From contig AP023053.1 in NCBI GenBank assembly GCA_019703815.1, positions 1,288,995 to 1,352,994 of the forward strand: DNA of 64,000 nt. Reading direction: 5' to 3'. The notes under the pieces are model-generated. The model saw only the letters and a program-made list of their open reading frames with translations, was not told the DNA's origin and did no database searches. This stretch comes from Thaumasiovibrio occultus (GTDB lineage: Bacteria > Pseudomonadota > Gammaproteobacteria > Enterobacterales > Vibrionaceae). Both the position numbers and the translations under genes were made by a program. Every line of letters starts with the position of its first letter. The first letter of the stretch is position 1. Positions 19,384-28,966 of this stretch are shown one piece after another.

Positions 19384-19953
19384 TTAGCTCTTTTCTATTA
19401 ACGTGATCTGACGAGCGTAGTTAGCTAATACCTGCTTTGACATCCACATTAGCTGCTCTAGCACCGTTTCTTGGCCCGCAGTGTTAACTATCGTAATACG
19501 GAAAACAAAAAAGCTCGCCTTACCGCTGAAAATCCATGGCGTGGCCGCTTGGCTGGCTTCCTGTGGCACAAAGTTATGCTTCCAGTAACCATTAATCACT
19601 TCTGGATTTTCAATAGTTACCGTCTCGTTCAGTGCCGCAGGGTCAGATAGATCTTCAACCTTGATGTAGGCAATTTCTTCACTGTTTTCAGTATCAAACG
19701 CAATACCCCAAGTAATTTCTGCTTGATCAGGCTGCGCGTCTTTGGCTTTTACCGAAAAGCCGGCAAACTGCATTTTGTACCCGTTGGCACTAGCCGGAAT
19801 TGGGCCGGCATTCGTCACGCGCATCGGTAACACTTCACCACCTTTGATCACAATAGGCAGTTCAACAACTTCATAGCCAAGGTAAGTCTCTTTTGGCGTA
19901 CTGCTACACCCCGCCAATAAGGCCAGAAACACCAGTGAAAGGATCCTTTTCAT
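19384..19953 (-). CDS. Lipoprotein of unknown function
   Basis: A 189-aa protein with a lipoprotein signal (FLALLAGC, lipidated Cys near residue 16) followed by SSTPKETY. The mature part is predicted beta-rich and has a repeated pattern of short strands with no cysteines. AAAGGAG lies 5 bases before the ATG at 19953; a GTG two codons earlier is too close to that site. It converges with the micropeptide gene. I do not recognise the family; it likely faces the periplasm. Confidence 0.75.
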   Translation of the reverse strand: MKRILSLVFLALLAGCSSTPKETYLGYEVVELPIVIKGGEVLPMRVTNAGPIPASANGYKMQFAGFSVKAKDAQPDQAEITWGIAFDTENSEEIAYIKVEDLSDPAALNETVTIENPEVINGYWKHNFVPQEASQAATPWIFSGKASFFVFRITIVNTAGQETVLEQLMWMSKQVLANYARQITLIEKS

Positions 19954-20379
19954 ACTCACTCCTTTGAAATATAAATCGCTTTATTTGAATTAACTGACAA
20001 AAAGATCTAGAAAACACTACATCTTGTAAGCAATTCTCTTGTTATTATCAAAACGGTTGCTGCTGCCTTGAACTCAATCGAGAAGATCAGACTTCAGATT
20101 GCACACCTTTGCATCTAGTTGAGTACCTGAAGACAAAAATATCGGATAATTTCGCATCCCTTTTGGCTACTATTCCCTCACAAATCAGAAACTTAAACAT
20201 GTCAATTAACTTTCATGTCAATAAAAAAATCTATTCCTAGCGAAATATCGTGACAGAGAATCACATTTCAAACAAAAAGCCTTGTTTTTGCGAAATTTTC
20301 AATATCTGAAAACTAATTTTGCTATCTACAATAAGTTCCAAAGCTGTGATGACCACAGCGCATTTTGTGGATGTAGAGA
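19954..20379. other. 426-bp A+T-rich spacer between divergent lipoprotein and chitinase genes
   Basis: No gene. It must contain the promoters of both neighbours; TACAAT at 20327-20332 is a possible chitinase -10 box but lacks a convincing -35. Confidence 0.4.
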
Positions 20380-22575
20380 ATGTTAAAACGTAATGCACTT
20401 CAACTAGCAATATCGATGGGTATCGCGGCAGCCTCAGGCACCGCTTACGCAAACGGCGCTGATATGGTAAACCCGGATGCGGGCGTTGTGGTCGGTTACT
20501 GGCATAACTGGTGTGATGGTGCCGGTTACCAGCGCGGTAACGCACCTTGTGTGACTCTGGAAGAAGTTAACCCGATGTATAACATCGTTAATGTCTCGTT
20601 TATGAAAGTATTCGATGTGGCTGAAGGCCGTATTCCGACTTTCCGTCTTGACCCTGCCATTGGGCTTTCTGAGCAAGAGTTTACCGATCAAATCAGTGAA
20701 CTAAACCGCCAAGGCCGTTCAGTACTCATCGCACTGGGTGGTGCGGATGCACACATCGAGCTGAAAACGGGCGACGAGCAAGCGTTCGCTGATGAGATCA
20801 TTCGCGTTACTGAACGTTACGGTTTCGATGGTCTTGATATCGACTTGGAGCAAGCTGCGGTCACTGCCGCAAACAACCAAACGGTGATCCCGGCGGCATT
20901 GCGTATCGTCAAAGATCACTACCGCGCCCAAGGCAAGAACTTCCTGATCACTATGGCGCCAGAGTTCCCTTACCTAAAACAAGGCGACAAGTACGTTCCG
21001 TACATCGAAAACCTAGCAGGCTACTACGACTGGATTAACCCACAGTTCTACAACCAAGGTGGCGACGGGATCTGGGTTGATGAAGAAAACGCATGGATCA
21101 CCCAAAACAGTGATGCGATGAAAGAAAAATTCATCTACTACATCTCAGACTCACTGGCGAACGGTACTCGTGGCTTCCACCAGATCCCTCACGACAAGCT
21201 GGTCTTTGGTATTCCAACCAACATCGACGCGGCGGCATCGGGTTTTGTGAAAAACCCGCAAGATCTGTACGACGCTTTTAACCGTTTGAGCGATCAAGGC
21301 CAGCCACTGCGTGGCGTAATGACCTGGTCAGTAAACTGGGACATGGGCACTAACGCAGCAGGTCAAGCGTACAACGAACAATTTATCAAAGACTACGGTC
21401 CATTTATTCACGGTCAAACCCCACCGCCACCGGTCGAAGGCGAGCCTGTCTTTAGTGGCCTGAGCAATGCCCGTGTACTGCACGGCAGCACTTTCAACGA
21501 ACTGGCAGGTGTATCGGCTGCAGATAAAGAAGATGGCGATCTCACCTCATCAATTGTGGTTGATGGCATGGTTGATACTAACCGCATCGGCACTTACGTA
21601 CTGACCTACCGCGTGCAAGACTTTGACGGTAACGAAACCGTACAAGCACGTAGCGTCGAAGTGTACAGCCAAAAACCGGTTTTCGCGGGTGTGGCAGACA
21701 CCACCGTATTGATTGGTGCACAGTTCAACCAACTGGCAGGCGTTAGCGCAACCGATGCAGAAGATGGCGATTTGACCGCTGATATCCAAGTTGATGGCCG
21801 TGTGAATACATCAGCGGCAGGCAACTACACCCTGACTTACTCTGTCACCGACAGTGCGTTCCAAACCGTGCGCGCAGAGCGTAATGTACTTGTCACTGAC
21901 GGCAGCAGCTGTGTGAATGCATGGGACAAATCAGAAACCTATGTAGAGGGCGATCAAGTCTCTCACAACGGCGCGACTTGGGAAGCAGGTTGGTGGACCC
22001 GTGGCGATGAGCCAGGCACAACCGGCGAGTGGGGCGTATGGAAGAAAGTCGCTGACAGCGATTGCGGTGGCGAAACCCCAGATCCAGAAACTGGCGCAGA
22101 GCTTACTGTTTCTGGCCTAGCGTCAGAATATGCTATCGACAACGGTGAAGTCCGCCTTGCACTGAACCTAACAGCGAATAAACCGCTAGACGTCACGGCA
22201 ATGGTCGCAGACAGCACGGGTACTGTCGTGAGCCAAGCGCGTGTAAATTTGGTTAATAGCAAGTCGATTACACTGGATATCTTCTTTGCCACAGAAGGCC
22301 GCTACACCCTTGATGTGGTTGGCACTGCGGAAGATGGCGAAATGGCGCTGTTTACTGCTCCGTTCACGCTAAAGGAGCAAGGTACAGTCACTCCACCTCC
22401 TGGCGACTACCCTCCGTATGCAGCGGGTACCAACTACCAAGCCGGTGACATTGTGCTAGGCGCTGACAACAACCTATACGAATGTAAGCCATGGCCTTAC
22501 ACCGGTTGGTGTGCAAGCGATTCTTATGCACCGGGTGACAGCCTATACTGGCAAGATGCGTGGACTCAGCTGTAA
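20380..22575 (+). CDS. Secreted multidomain chitinase (GH18)
   Basis: A 731-aa extracellular enzyme that hydrolyses beta-1,4-N-acetylglucosamine links of chitin. Domains in order: signal peptide to about residue 24 (GTAYA); GH18 catalytic barrel about 33-345 with the DxxDxDxE motif FDGLDIDLE (Asp150, Asp153, Asp155, acid Glu157) and GVMTWSVNWD; two tandem immunoglobulin-like repeats about 355-430 and 432-505 (each with ELAGVSA..EDGDLT or QLAGVSA..EDGDLT); a CBM5/12 chitin-binding module about 512-560 (WDKSETYVEGDQVSHNGATW); a beta-rich linker domain; and a C-terminal CBM5/CBM73-like module (YECKPWPYTGWC). The barrel is of the bacterial ChiC/ChiD kind. The ATG has only a weak ribosome site (GTAGAGA). 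Chitin use is a hallmark of Vibrionaceae. Confidence 0.95.
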   Translation: MLKRNALQLAISMGIAAASGTAYANGADMVNPDAGVVVGYWHNWCDGAGYQRGNAPCVTLEEVNPMYNIVNVSFMKVFDVAEGRIPTFRLDPAIGLSEQEFTDQISELNRQGRSVLIALGGADAHIELKTGDEQAFADEIIRVTERYGFDGLDIDLEQAAVTAANNQTVIPAALRIVKDHYRAQGKNFLITMAPEFPYLKQGDKYVPYIENLAGYYDWINPQFYNQGGDGIWVDEENAWITQNSDAMKEKFIYYISDSLANGTRGFHQIPHDKLVFGIPTNIDAAASGFVKNPQDLYDAFNRLSDQGQPLRGVMTWSVNWDMGTNAAGQAYNEQFIKDYGPFIHGQTPPPPVEGEPVFSGLSNARVLHGSTFNELAGVSAADKEDGDLTSSIVVDGMVDTNRIGTYVLTYRVQDFDGNETVQARSVEVYSQKPVFAGVADTTVLIGAQFNQLAGVSATDAEDGDLTADIQVDGRVNTSAAGNYTLTYSVTDSAFQTVRAERNVLVTDGSSCVNAWDKSETYVEGDQVSHNGATWEAGWWTRGDEPGTTGEWGVWKKVADSDCGGETPDPETGAELTVSGLASEYAIDNGEVRLALNLTANKPLDVTAMVADSTGTVVSQARVNLVNSKSITLDIFFATEGRYTLDVVGTAEDGEMALFTAPFTLKEQGTVTPPPGDYPPYAAGTNYQAGDIVLGADNNLYECKPWPYTGWCASDSYAPGDSLYWQDAWTQL

Positions 22576-22614
22576 TCTCTGCCGAGTTTATTCTGCTAAC
22601 AATTTAGCCACTCT

Positions 22615-22639
22615 AAGCCCCTCTCGCAGGGGCTTTTTT
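22615..22639 (+). terminator. Terminator of the chitinase gene
   Basis: AAGCCCCT / AGGGGCTT stem with loop CTCGC and a run of Ts, 39 bases beyond the stop. Confidence 0.9.
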
Positions 22640-22982
22640 GTGCGTCAATTTCCCAATATTAGCTGTTCACGCCAAGTTATCGAACGTAGTACGAAAGCTA
22701 CAGAAGGCAGTAGATAAGTCATCGCTGCGTGATCAGACACGCAACCAGTCCATTGAGACTTTCCCTCTCGTACGTTCAAAGCGCGCAATCAGTAAAGACA
22801 GCGCATGCCGATAGATCCAGTGAAACAATCAAAGTCCCGTACTGCTGCAACGCAAAAACGAATACAGCCCGATCATACTGCAAGGGGTTCGATTGTGGCG
22901 GAGCCAGAACAAGGTATGGAGGGATTTGAAATCCCGGACCGGGACCACAAACGCAAAGAGCGGGGCTGAGCGCTAAAACGAG

Positions 22983-23011
22983 AAAAGCCCCAGCATTTTT
23001 GCTGGGGCTTT
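22983..23011 (-). terminator. Terminator of tRNA-Ser copy 2
   Basis: Same stem as at copy 1 (AAAGCCCCAGC / GCTGGGGCTTT) with loop ATTTTT. Confidence 0.85.
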
Positions 23012-23017
23012 CGAATG

Positions 23018-23108
23018 TGGCGGAGAGATAGGGATTTGAACCCTAGGTACGCTATTAACGTACGCCGGTTTTCAAGACCGGTGCTTTCAACCACTCAGCC
23101 ATCTCTCC
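23018..23108 (-). tRNA. tRNA-Ser(UGA), copy 2
   Basis: Base-for-base the same 91-nt tRNA as at 6938-7028: anticodon TGA in loop CTTGAAA, long variable arm, encoded CCA. Confidence 0.97.
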
Positions 23109-23121
23109 GTGGTGTGCGGGC

Positions 23122-23150
23122 ATAATAGTGAGACTAGACAAATCTGTAAA
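23122..23150 (-). promoter_or_regulatory. Sigma-70 promoter of tRNA-Ser copy 2
   Basis: TTTACA and TATTAT, 17 bp apart on the minus strand. Hexamers and spacing equal those of copy 1, while the 17-bp spacer is unrelated, so selection has held only the contact elements. Confidence 0.8.
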
Positions 23151-23793
23151 CCCTTTTTTTACTCAAAATGCATCGTTGGCTCAGAAAATCAGCAAAGCGT
23201 CGTAAAAAGAGGCGTTTTCCCTTCTGAATCGCCGCAAGATAGTGCATGCAACTTCATTTTAAGCAGCGATATTTGGCGCTAACCCGCCGTGAGAAAGTAT
23301 CGATATAGGAGCATCAGCAAGATCGCTGATGTCAGAAACAGAAAAGCCGCACTGAACGTGCGGCTTTGGTTGAACGTTTATGGAAATGGTTTGCGATCCG
23401 ACTCATTACGTTGAGTATGCCGTTGTCTAGCCCATGTCGAGGGTTGCGCTGTGCTTATGGATCGCTAAATTTCAAATGTTGTTTCGTAATCCAAATTGTT
23501 AAGGTAACTTACCGTGAGCCTGTAACAATGTACGATGAAAACGCTTAACCTCCGCAAGCTTGAATGTGCTTATAGCTCATTTAAGTTACGATTTAATAGT
23601 GGACCCTACTTGCCGATCCCGCAACTCAAGTGCGCCCTTTTTGAAGCACAAATCACACATTTCTTGTTTTTGAGAGTGGCAAATGTAAGCTTGGCTAAGC
23701 TTGTGGTGTCCGCCGATATTCCTGCGCGATCGCAGCAGATTTCTGATAGCATAAGCGCCTGTTCCTAACCCTCTAAACCCAAAGAAAATTTCG
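23151..23793. other. 643-bp spacer upstream of the TDT-family transporter
   Basis: I see no convincing gene. A strong hairpin AAAGCCGCAC / GTGCGGCTTT at 23343-23367 looks like an orphan terminator and could end a small RNA or a lost gene. A 19-codon basic frame (ATG at 23168, MHRWLRKSAKRRKKRRFPF) precedes it but has no ribosome site. Confidence 0.4.
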
Positions 23794-24780
23794 ATGACAA
23801 TGGCGTTCTTTTCTCATCTCGCTCACTTAATTCGCCGCGTACCAACTGCGCAAGCGGGCCTTGCCCTTGGCACCATGGGTGTTGGCCTTGCCTGGGCTCA
23901 ATTTTGGCCCGAGCAAGAAGATGTGCTCCGTCCTTTTTTCACCTCAATGGGCGCACTCTTCCTGCTACCTGTGCTATTGAAATACCTGCTTAACCCTAGC
24001 TATTTACTGCAAGATCTCCGTCACCCGCTTTATGGTAGTCTGCTACCACCACTTAGTATGTCGATGCTCGTAATGAGTGACTACTTATCCAGCGTCTACG
24101 GCACGCATGCGCGTCTGCTGTGGTATCCGGCCATGACCCTACATGTATGTATGGGCGTCACCTTTTTCTATTTCCAATTTCGCCGGTTTAAACTCACCAA
24201 TATCTACCCAAGCTGGTTCCTCTATCCAGTGGGTGCGATCAGCGGCACCTTAGCTGGCCCACAGTTAGGTTATACCGAGTTTGCCCTGACCATGGCACTG
24301 ATCTGTATTGGGGCTTATTTTATTATTTTGCCTATCATCCTATATCGCTTGTGCTTTGCGGGTCGCTTACCCAAACCCGCACGCCCAACATTAGCGATTA
24401 TGGCTGCGCCGGTTAATCTTGCACTGGCGGCGTATCTGCAAAACTTCCACCAGCCAGATCCAATCCTAACCGGCGCATTAGCAGGTATTGCGTACACCAT
24501 GACGGTGTTTACCTACTTGTGTTACCCCTATTTAATGCGGTTGCCGTTTCATCCCTCAATCGCTGCCATTACCTTCCCATCCGTCATTGGTGCGGTGGCG
24601 ACGGAGCGCCTTTCGGCTTGGCTGGCGGTCAGCTTCCCTGACTGGGCATGGCTTGGCTATATGGGTCAAGCGGAAGTCTTTATCGCCTCCATGTTGGTGC
24701 TTTGGGTGCTGGCAGGCTACGCTCGCTACTACTGGGAGCGTATCGACTACTTACGCCAACGCACCAGTGATGAGCTATAG
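23794..24780 (+). CDS. TehA/SLAC1-type (TDT family) membrane transporter
   Basis: A 328-aa integral inner-membrane protein with about ten hydrophobic helices. The pattern (helices rich in small residues, FFYFQFRRFK after the fourth helix, AAPVNLALAAYL in the central part) fits the tellurite-resistance/dicarboxylate transporter (TDT) family, which includes TehA and plant SLAC1 anion channels. The substrate cannot be told from sequence; malate or small anions, or ethanol-tolerance and tellurite phenotypes, are described for relatives. The ATG has a weak site (AAGAAAA). It is a single-gene unit with its own terminator. Confidence 0.8.
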   Translation: MTMAFFSHLAHLIRRVPTAQAGLALGTMGVGLAWAQFWPEQEDVLRPFFTSMGALFLLPVLLKYLLNPSYLLQDLRHPLYGSLLPPLSMSMLVMSDYLSSVYGTHARLLWYPAMTLHVCMGVTFFYFQFRRFKLTNIYPSWFLYPVGAISGTLAGPQLGYTEFALTMALICIGAYFIILPIILYRLCFAGRLPKPARPTLAIMAAPVNLALAAYLQNFHQPDPILTGALAGIAYTMTVFTYLCYPYLMRLPFHPSIAAITFPSVIGAVATERLSAWLAVSFPDWAWLGYMGQAEVFIASMLVLWVLAGYARYYWERIDYLRQRTSDEL

Positions 24781-24814
24781 CGCGATATCGCTGTTCCAGT
24801 TATCCAGAAACCAC

Positions 24815-24840
24815 AAAGGCCTCTTTCGAGGCCTTTTCTT
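24815..24840 (+). terminator. Terminator of the TDT-family transporter
   Basis: AAAGGCCTC / GAGGCCTTT with loop TTTC, then a T-rich tract, 34 bases beyond the stop. Confidence 0.9.
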
Positions 24841-24916
24841 TTTTTAAAAAAATTTCACCCCTTTTTGAATGTCATCCGTTTATAGCTGTAATTGCAAACT
24901 GATAAGGATGACACTC

Positions 24917-26617
24917 ATGCAACAACCACGATTGAACCAGCCGAAAATCACCCTACTCGCCGCGCTGATTGTGGGCGTTATCGCCGGATGCTCAGATAGA
25001 GATGCCGCTCGCCAACACACACACACCGAGAAACCTTTGGTCGTCGCTGAGCAACCTGCCGTTGAAGCGGATATCACCTCCCATGAGCAAGTCAAACGTC
25101 ACCCCATCGCCGAAAACAGTGTGATGTTGTCCACGCCGCCCGTCGAGTCTATGCTGCTCACCGGCGCCGTCGTGACACTCGACGCCCCCGTAGCCGATAA
25201 TTATCAAGACAATCCTAGCAACGGGGTTCAGCAAGCAGCGCAAGTACCGCTGTCGACCTTCTCAGTTGATGTCGATACCGGCAGCTATGCCAATGTACGA
25301 CAGTATTTAAGCATGGGCGAGCAACCGCCTGCCGACGCGATCCGTGAAGAGGCTTTCGTCAACTACTTCCCGTACGATTACCCGCTGCCGACCACCCCGT
25401 CTCAACCTTTCGCCGTGCACACTGAAATCGCGCCAGCCCCTTGGCATGAAGATCGTCAACTGCTGCGAATTGGCTTACAGGGCTACGATCTCACCCTTGA
25501 AGAGCGTCAGCCGTCAAACTTGGTTTTCCTTGTTGATGTATCGGGCTCCATGTCCGATCCCAACCGTCTACCGCTTCTGGTGCAAAGCCTGCAAATGCTG
25601 GCGAAAAACCTAAACGAAAATGATAGCGTGAGCATTGTGACATACGCGGGCAGCTCACAAGTGGTTCTGCCTGCCACGAAAGGGGATCAAACCGAGACCA
25701 TTTTGGCCGCGCTGCAGCAATTGACTTCAGGCGGCAGCACCAATGGTCAAGGCGGGATCAAAATGGCATATCAACAAGCCAAAACCCACTTTATCGACGG
25801 CGGCACCAACCGCGTACTGCTCGCCACCGACGGTGATTTCAATGTAGGCATGACCGATATCGACGCGCTAAAAGCCCTGATTGCCGATGAACGTGATAAC
25901 GGCATTTCCCTCACCACAATTGGCTTTGGTCGCGGCGGTTACAATGACCATCTGATGGAGCAACTTGCTGATGTGGGTGATGGCAACCACGCCTATATTG
26001 ATAGCTTGCATGAAGCACAAAAAGTGCTGGTTCGCCAAATGAGCGGCACCCTGCAAACCATCGCCCGCGACGTCAAAATTCAAGTCGAATTTAACCCCAA
26101 CACAGTGAAAGAATACCGTTTGATTGGTTATCAAAACCGTCTTCTTAACGATGAAGACTTCAACAACGATGCGGTGGATGCCGGTGAAATTGGCGCAGGC
26201 CACTCTGTTACCGCGCTGTATGAAATCACCTTAGTGGGCGATCAAGGCCAGATTGACGAGCGTCGTTACCAAAACGAAGACGCTAGTTCAGATGACGCAA
26301 AACAGGGCAGCACGTTTAACAACGAACTGGCGCAAGTGAAGGTACGTTATAAGCTGCCGGAAGACGACAACAGCGAACTGCTCACCACTATCGTTGCGCG
26401 CGATGCACTACTGACCAGCTTTAATAAAGCCAGTGAGTCGTTCCAATTTGCCGCCGCGAGTGCCGCCTTTGCGCAAAAACTGAAAGACAACAGTTACGTT
26501 GAAACCCTGGATTATGCGCAAATTGCTGAGATTGCAAACAATAATCGTGGCGACGATCCCTTTAATTACCGTGGAGAGTTTGTAAAACTGGTGCAACTAG
26601 CCGAAAGCCTCCATTAG
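24917..26617 (+). CDS. yfbK: YfbK-family von Willebrand factor A lipoprotein
   Basis: A 566-aa envelope lipoprotein. The signal ends with VGVIAGC (lipobox). An N-terminal YfbK domain follows (PLSTFSVDVDTGSYANVRQY, EAFVNYFPYDY). The vWA domain has a complete MIDAS site: DVSGSMS near residue 210, then Thr and Asp in LLATDGDFNVG. A C-terminal DUF3520-type region closes the protein. The ATG at 24917 is chosen because AAGGA lies 8 bases upstream; an earlier ATG at 24908 abuts that site. It is the first gene of a three-gene operon with an ECF sigma factor and a membrane protein, the order often seen for YfbK homologues in gammaproteobacteria. A metal-dependent adhesion or protein-scaffolding role in the periplasm is likely. 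Confidence 0.92.
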   Translation: MQQPRLNQPKITLLAALIVGVIAGCSDRDAARQHTHTEKPLVVAEQPAVEADITSHEQVKRHPIAENSVMLSTPPVESMLLTGAVVTLDAPVADNYQDNPSNGVQQAAQVPLSTFSVDVDTGSYANVRQYLSMGEQPPADAIREEAFVNYFPYDYPLPTTPSQPFAVHTEIAPAPWHEDRQLLRIGLQGYDLTLEERQPSNLVFLVDVSGSMSDPNRLPLLVQSLQMLAKNLNENDSVSIVTYAGSSQVVLPATKGDQTETILAALQQLTSGGSTNGQGGIKMAYQQAKTHFIDGGTNRVLLATDGDFNVGMTDIDALKALIADERDNGISLTTIGFGRGGYNDHLMEQLADVGDGNHAYIDSLHEAQKVLVRQMSGTLQTIARDVKIQVEFNPNTVKEYRLIGYQNRLLNDEDFNNDAVDAGEIGAGHSVTALYEITLVGDQGQIDERRYQNEDASSDDAKQGSTFNNELAQVKVRYKLPEDDNSELLTTIVARDALLTSFNKASESFQFAAASAAFAQKLKDNSYVETLDYAQIAEIANNNRGDDPFNYRGEFVKLVQLAESLH

Positions 26618-26630
26618 AACGAAGTAAATC

Positions 26631-27221
26631 ATGGCCACCATGCAAACAACGCCCCCCGAGATAAGCGCAGATGATCCAACGGACGAGCAGTTGATGTTGC
26701 AGTTTAGTGAAGGCTGTCACCAAGCCTTCACTACGCTCTATCAACGTCATAAAGGGCCGTTGTTGCGTTATTGTGTTCGCCAACTGGGCCAACCGCATGC
26801 CGCACAGGCGGAAGAGATCTTCCAAGACGTGTGGTTTCGGGTTGTCGATAAACGTGAGCACTACCAAGTTAGCGCCAAGTTCACCACTTGGCTCTACACC
26901 TTGGCGCATCACTTGTTGATCGATGCATACCGCAAAGCCCAATCCGAGCAGAGCTATCAACAGAGCCAATGCGATCACACGCCAAGCCTGCCAACGGAAG
27001 TGCCATTGGCAGAGCGAGAAAAACAGGCGATCCAGCACTGTGTTGCCGCCCTGCCGGCACAGCAGCGCGAAGCGTTTTTGCTCAAACATGAAGGGGGGCT
27101 GAGTCAACAGCAGATCTGCGACATTATTGAAGCGAAAGCCGAAACGCTGAAAACCCGTTTGCGCTATGCCATGAATCAACTTCGTCAATGTCTAACGTTG
27201 AAACTGGGAGATCGCCAATGA
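26631..27221 (+). CDS. ECF-type RNA polymerase sigma factor
   Basis: A 196-aa sigma factor. Region 2 covers about residues 25-95 (LYQRHKGPLLRYC, AEEIFQDVWFRV, FTTWLYTLAHHLLIDAYRK) and region 4 about 130-185 (LPAQQREAFLLKHEGGLSQQQICDII, KTRLRYAMNQLRQCL). It starts 13 bp after yfbK and its stop overlaps the start of the next gene by ATGA, so the three genes are translationally linked. The target promoters are unknown; autoregulation of the operon is typical for this class. The ribosome site is weak (GAAG). Confidence 0.95.
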   Translation: MATMQTTPPEISADDPTDEQLMLQFSEGCHQAFTTLYQRHKGPLLRYCVRQLGQPHAAQAEEIFQDVWFRVVDKREHYQVSAKFTTWLYTLAHHLLIDAYRKAQSEQSYQQSQCDHTPSLPTEVPLAEREKQAIQHCVAALPAQQREAFLLKHEGGLSQQQICDIIEAKAETLKTRLRYAMNQLRQCLTLKLGDRQ

Positions 27222-27877
27222 CACAAGGTTACAATGACGACGCTATCATCGCGCTATACAAAGCCAGCGCAACCGAGCAGCCAGCAAAAACGGTAGATGC
27301 CGCGATCCTCAATTACGCTCAAACTGCACTTGCCACCAAAAATCAAGCCGCTAACGCGCCGATCCCGTTGCATGCCAAACCGACAGTGACCCAACGTAAA
27401 GTGTGGTGGCCTGTGGTAGGGTTGGCGGCCAGTGTCGCAATGGTGACATTGCTTGCACCTTGGCGCTGGGTTGATCCGTTCGACAGCATGGAGGTGGAAT
27501 CCGATGTCATTTTTTCTGCGCCCACAGCTCCTGTACCTGTTGTAGAAACAAGCGAGATACTGGCAGATGACGCGGCCCCGCAAGAGCTTCGCAGCAAAGC
27601 CCAATCAGCGCCCGTCGCAGAGTTTAACGCGCCGGTCGTGAACGCGATGCCCAACGAGATCGCAGAATCAATCAATATGCCAGAGCGCACTGAGCAAGAG
27701 CTAATCAACGCCGAGATCATCGGCCGCACTAACGCTATCTATATTTTGCTCGCCAACGGGGAGACCGATACAGCGTTGCAAGAGATAGAAGCCCTTATTG
27801 CCAAGTTCCCCGACGCAGAGCCTGATTTACCTCAAGAGTTCAAACGGCTTTTAGACGAAGCGAAAGGCGACAAATAA
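27218..27877 (+). CDS. Single-pass membrane protein, probable anti-sigma factor
   Basis: A 219-aa protein with a cytoplasmic N-terminal part (DDAIIALYKASATEQPAKTV), one membrane helix at about residues 63-83 (WWPVVGLAASVAMVTLLAPW) and a periplasmic C-terminal domain whose last 50 residues look like a helical pair (NAIYILLANGETDTALQEIE). It overlaps the sigma gene by four bases, with GGGAGA 6 bases before the ATG. Position and topology suggest it holds the ECF sigma factor at the membrane. It lacks the HxxxCxxC zinc motif of ZAS anti-sigma factors, so the role is inferred from context. Confidence 0.75.
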   Translation: MTQGYNDDAIIALYKASATEQPAKTVDAAILNYAQTALATKNQAANAPIPLHAKPTVTQRKVWWPVVGLAASVAMVTLLAPWRWVDPFDSMEVESDVIFSAPTAPVPVVETSEILADDAAPQELRSKAQSAPVAEFNAPVVNAMPNEIAESINMPERTEQELINAEIIGRTNAIYILLANGETDTALQEIEALIAKFPDAEPDLPQEFKRLLDEAKGDK

Positions 27878-27922
27878 AACCAGCGCGAACATTGAACGGA
27901 TTCACGTTCTTCATCCTCACCT

Positions 27923-27949
27923 AACAGGCAGCCTTCGCTGCCTGTTTTT
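27923..27949 (+). terminator. Terminator of the yfbK operon
   Basis: AACAGGCAGC / GCTGCCTGTT with loop CTTC and a T run, 45 bases past the last stop codon. Confidence 0.9.
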
Positions 27950-27968
27950 AGATGGGATAGAGAAACAT

Positions 27969-28859
27969 TTACCACCCGACATCACGACACTGCTTTTCCA
28001 GCTGCGCCGCAAACTGCTGTACATGGTGGCTAAGGTAGTCTGGCGAGGCGGCAATATGATCAATGTCCTCGGCAAAATGATCTGGCCGCACTAAGCGCAA
28101 GGCGTCTTCGTTCTTGCAAACAAAATCAACCCAAGGAAAGCCCTTGTCGTCTTGATACTCAATCACATAAGCCGCTGCCGTTTGCTGATTCAAGGCCTGA
28201 TTTAACTCAAGCAGCCAATCAAAATGCTGCGTTTGCAGCCACTGCTCACAGTGCGCCAGAAAATACGGTTTAATCCAATCGTGTCCATCAGACAATGACA
28301 CCGTCGGCGGTACGCGCTCGGTTGGCGCGGCATAAAATTCATGCGGCCATTGATAAGGGAAATGAGCTTGGCTCCAGCGCTGCACCATGTGCTCGGCGTG
28401 TAACACTATATAATGCAACGCGCTGTACAAGTGTCCGTAGACCAAACGGGAATGGTAGAAAAGCCGGATCGGCTCACCAACATACAGATTGATATAATCC
28501 GGCGGCACCGACGCCAGCAAACGCGATTGCGATGTTGAAGTTGATGTTGATGTTGAAGATGACGTTAATGGCGATAATTGTTCGCGTGACGCCGCCGGTT
28601 GCTGTTGAGGCCGCCACTGCCGTTGTTGCCAATACGCCACATCCATCGTCAGTAGATCCGGCCAAGTGATCGGCTGCAATGTCGCGTGTGAGTTCATGGT
28701 TAACTTATCCGCCCCTTCACCGCACCTTTTCTGCACTTCGCTATCAATGTAGTAGCGCACTTCAGGCCCGGCGCGTTGCCAAAGCTGCTGCTTCTCAGCC
28801 TCATGTTTTGCCTGTAGCATTGCGGGCAGATAACGCTGGTAGAGTTGCTCTTGCGACAT
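27969..28859 (-). CDS. Hypothetical 296-aa protein with an internal Ser/Thr repeat
   Basis: A soluble protein starting MSQEQLYQRYLPAMLQAKHE. The ATG at 28859 is preferred because GGAGG lies 5 bases upstream, although the frame is open to 29231. A low-complexity Ser/Thr tract (SSSTSTSTSTSQS, about residues 97-110) is encoded by repeated TCA/ACA codons and separates an N-terminal helical part from a C-terminal domain rich in His, Trp and Tyr (YSALHYIVLHAEHMVQRW). No catalytic motif is recognised. It converges with the yfbK operon. Confidence 0.65.
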   Translation of the reverse strand: MSQEQLYQRYLPAMLQAKHEAEKQQLWQRAGPEVRYYIDSEVQKRCGEGADKLTMNSHATLQPITWPDLLTMDVAYWQQRQWRPQQQPAASREQLSPLTSSSTSTSTSTSQSRLLASVPPDYINLYVGEPIRLFYHSRLVYGHLYSALHYIVLHAEHMVQRWSQAHFPYQWPHEFYAAPTERVPPTVSLSDGHDWIKPYFLAHCEQWLQTQHFDWLLELNQALNQQTAAAYVIEYQDDKGFPWVDFVCKNEDALRLVRPDHFAEDIDHIAASPDYLSHHVQQFAAQLEKQCRDVGW

Positions 28860-28966
28860 ACCAACCTCCAGAACACACCTCTCCCGTTCAGTATATACAC
28901 AAGTGTGATTTTCTCGGGTATCTCCTTTTATGTCGCAGCTTAAACACACCATCTTCTCTCTTTGGG

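Larger units (their letters stand above)
22909..23128 (-). repeat. Direct repeat, copy 2: whole tRNA-Ser transcription unit
   Basis: Matches 6828-7048 with an offset of 16,080 bp over the tRNA and terminator. The tRNA parts are identical; the downstream flank differs at scattered positions and one small indel. No integrase gene lies next to either copy. The 270 bp between the chitinase terminator and this repeat show no gene. Confidence 0.85.

Noticed and set aside
23535-23768. 77-codon plus-strand frame before the TDT-family transporter
   Set aside because: No ribosome site, irregular composition and no recognisable motif; probably chance.
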